Source: JAWBOD01 sp964651405
GTDB lineage: Archaea > Aenigmatarchaeota > Aenigmatarchaeia > Aenigmatarchaeales > Aenigmatarchaeaceae
Direction of reading: 5' to 3'
DNA: 31,455 bases
Assembly (NCBI GenBank): GCA_964651405.1
Contig: CAZYZB010000008.1
Span: 1 to 31,455 of the forward strand
Part shown: piece by piece, positions 31,321-31,455 of the stretch
Layout: each line of letters begins with the position of its first letter
How positions within the stretch are numbered: position 1 is the stretch's first letter
The notes under the pieces: generated by a model
The model's database searches: none
What the model saw: only the letters and a program-made list of their open reading frames with translations
Told to the model about the DNA's origin: nothing
Translations under genes and position numbers: made by a program

Positions 31321-31455
31321 GAACATTTTCAAGGCTTATGATATTAGAGGAGTTTATGGAAAGGACTTGACAGATGAAATAGCGCTAGATTTAGGCAAAG
31401 CTTTAGGAACCTTCTTAAAAGGAAAAGGAGATGTCTGTGTAGGATTTGACACTAG
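31321..31455 (+). CDS. Phosphomannomutase/phosphoglucomutase, 5' part
   Basis: The window ends 45 codons into this gene. It starts MNIFKAYDIRGVYGKDLTDE, the N-terminal AYDIRG signature of alpha-D-phosphohexomutases, followed by the GKALGTFL helix and VCVGFDT. The catalytic serine lies beyond the edge. It would connect glucose 6-phosphate with glucose 1-phosphate for glycogen or nucleotide sugars. CTTAAATAAG (31291-31300) is a TATA candidate 26 nt before the ATG. Confidence 0.88.

Noticed and set aside
1..31455. CRISPR array, insertion sequence or prophage
   Set aside because: No regularly spaced repeats, transposase, integrase or structural phage genes are visible; the only mobile element is the rRNA intron.

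Overview
The window looks like part of a low-GC genome of a small archaeon, most likely a DPANN lineage of the Woesearchaeota/Pacearchaeota kind. This placement is inferred from gene content, not from a tree. Supporting signs are an archaeal 23S rRNA interrupted by a LAGLIDADG intron, FEN1, archaeal EF-1beta, archaeal triosephosphate isomerase, FBP aldolase/phosphatase, a form III RuBisCO, ADP-dependent sugar kinase, many TATA boxes about 25 nt before an ATG (leaderless transcripts), and small zinc-ribbon and Cys-rich membrane proteins. A run of 100 N (11685-11784) shows that this is a scaffolded draft assembly.

Layout. 1-3120: the 5' two thirds of a 23S rRNA gene on the minus strand, with one intron carrying a homing endonuclease, the edge of a probable second intron at the left end, and a 400-nt structured leader. 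3205-4319: a zinc-ribbon membrane protein and a methyltransferase. 10928-4328 (minus): a tightly packed operon for the AMP pathway: ribose-1,5-bisphosphate isomerase, two membrane proteins, form III RuBisCO, a Cys-rich membrane-anchored protein, MazG, AMP phosphorylase, a second Cys-rich anchored protein and phosphoglycerate mutase. 10961-15403: Pcm, a DNA methyltransferase broken by the assembly gap, FEN1 and a radical SAM protein resembling tetraether lipid synthase. 15472-17819: a PAP2-like membrane protein, a GbsR/MarR-like regulator, small zinc proteins, EF-1beta and two orphans. 17872-25434: ADP-dependent phosphofructokinase/glucokinase, a DUF5752-like protein and a four-gene glycogen operon (GT4, GH57, debranching enzyme, eukaryote-type GT3 glycogen synthase). 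25436-31455: coiled-coil proteins, Nudix, cupin phosphoglucose isomerase, TIM, FBP aldolase/phosphatase, an orphan, a tRNA 3'-end-like fragment, GAPN and the start of a phosphohexomutase.

How it fits together. AMP is phosphorolysed to ribose 1,5-bisphosphate, isomerised to RuBP and carboxylated to two 3-phosphoglycerates, which ApgM converts to 2-phosphoglycerate; all four enzymes sit in one transcription unit. The right half holds most of the sugar-phosphate trunk (PGI, ADP-dependent kinase, FBP aldolase/phosphatase, TIM, GAPN, hexomutase) plus glycogen synthesis and breakdown. Together they suggest a cell that lives on nucleotides and stored glucan. No phosphoglycerate kinase, GAPDH, enolase or pyruvate kinase is in view.
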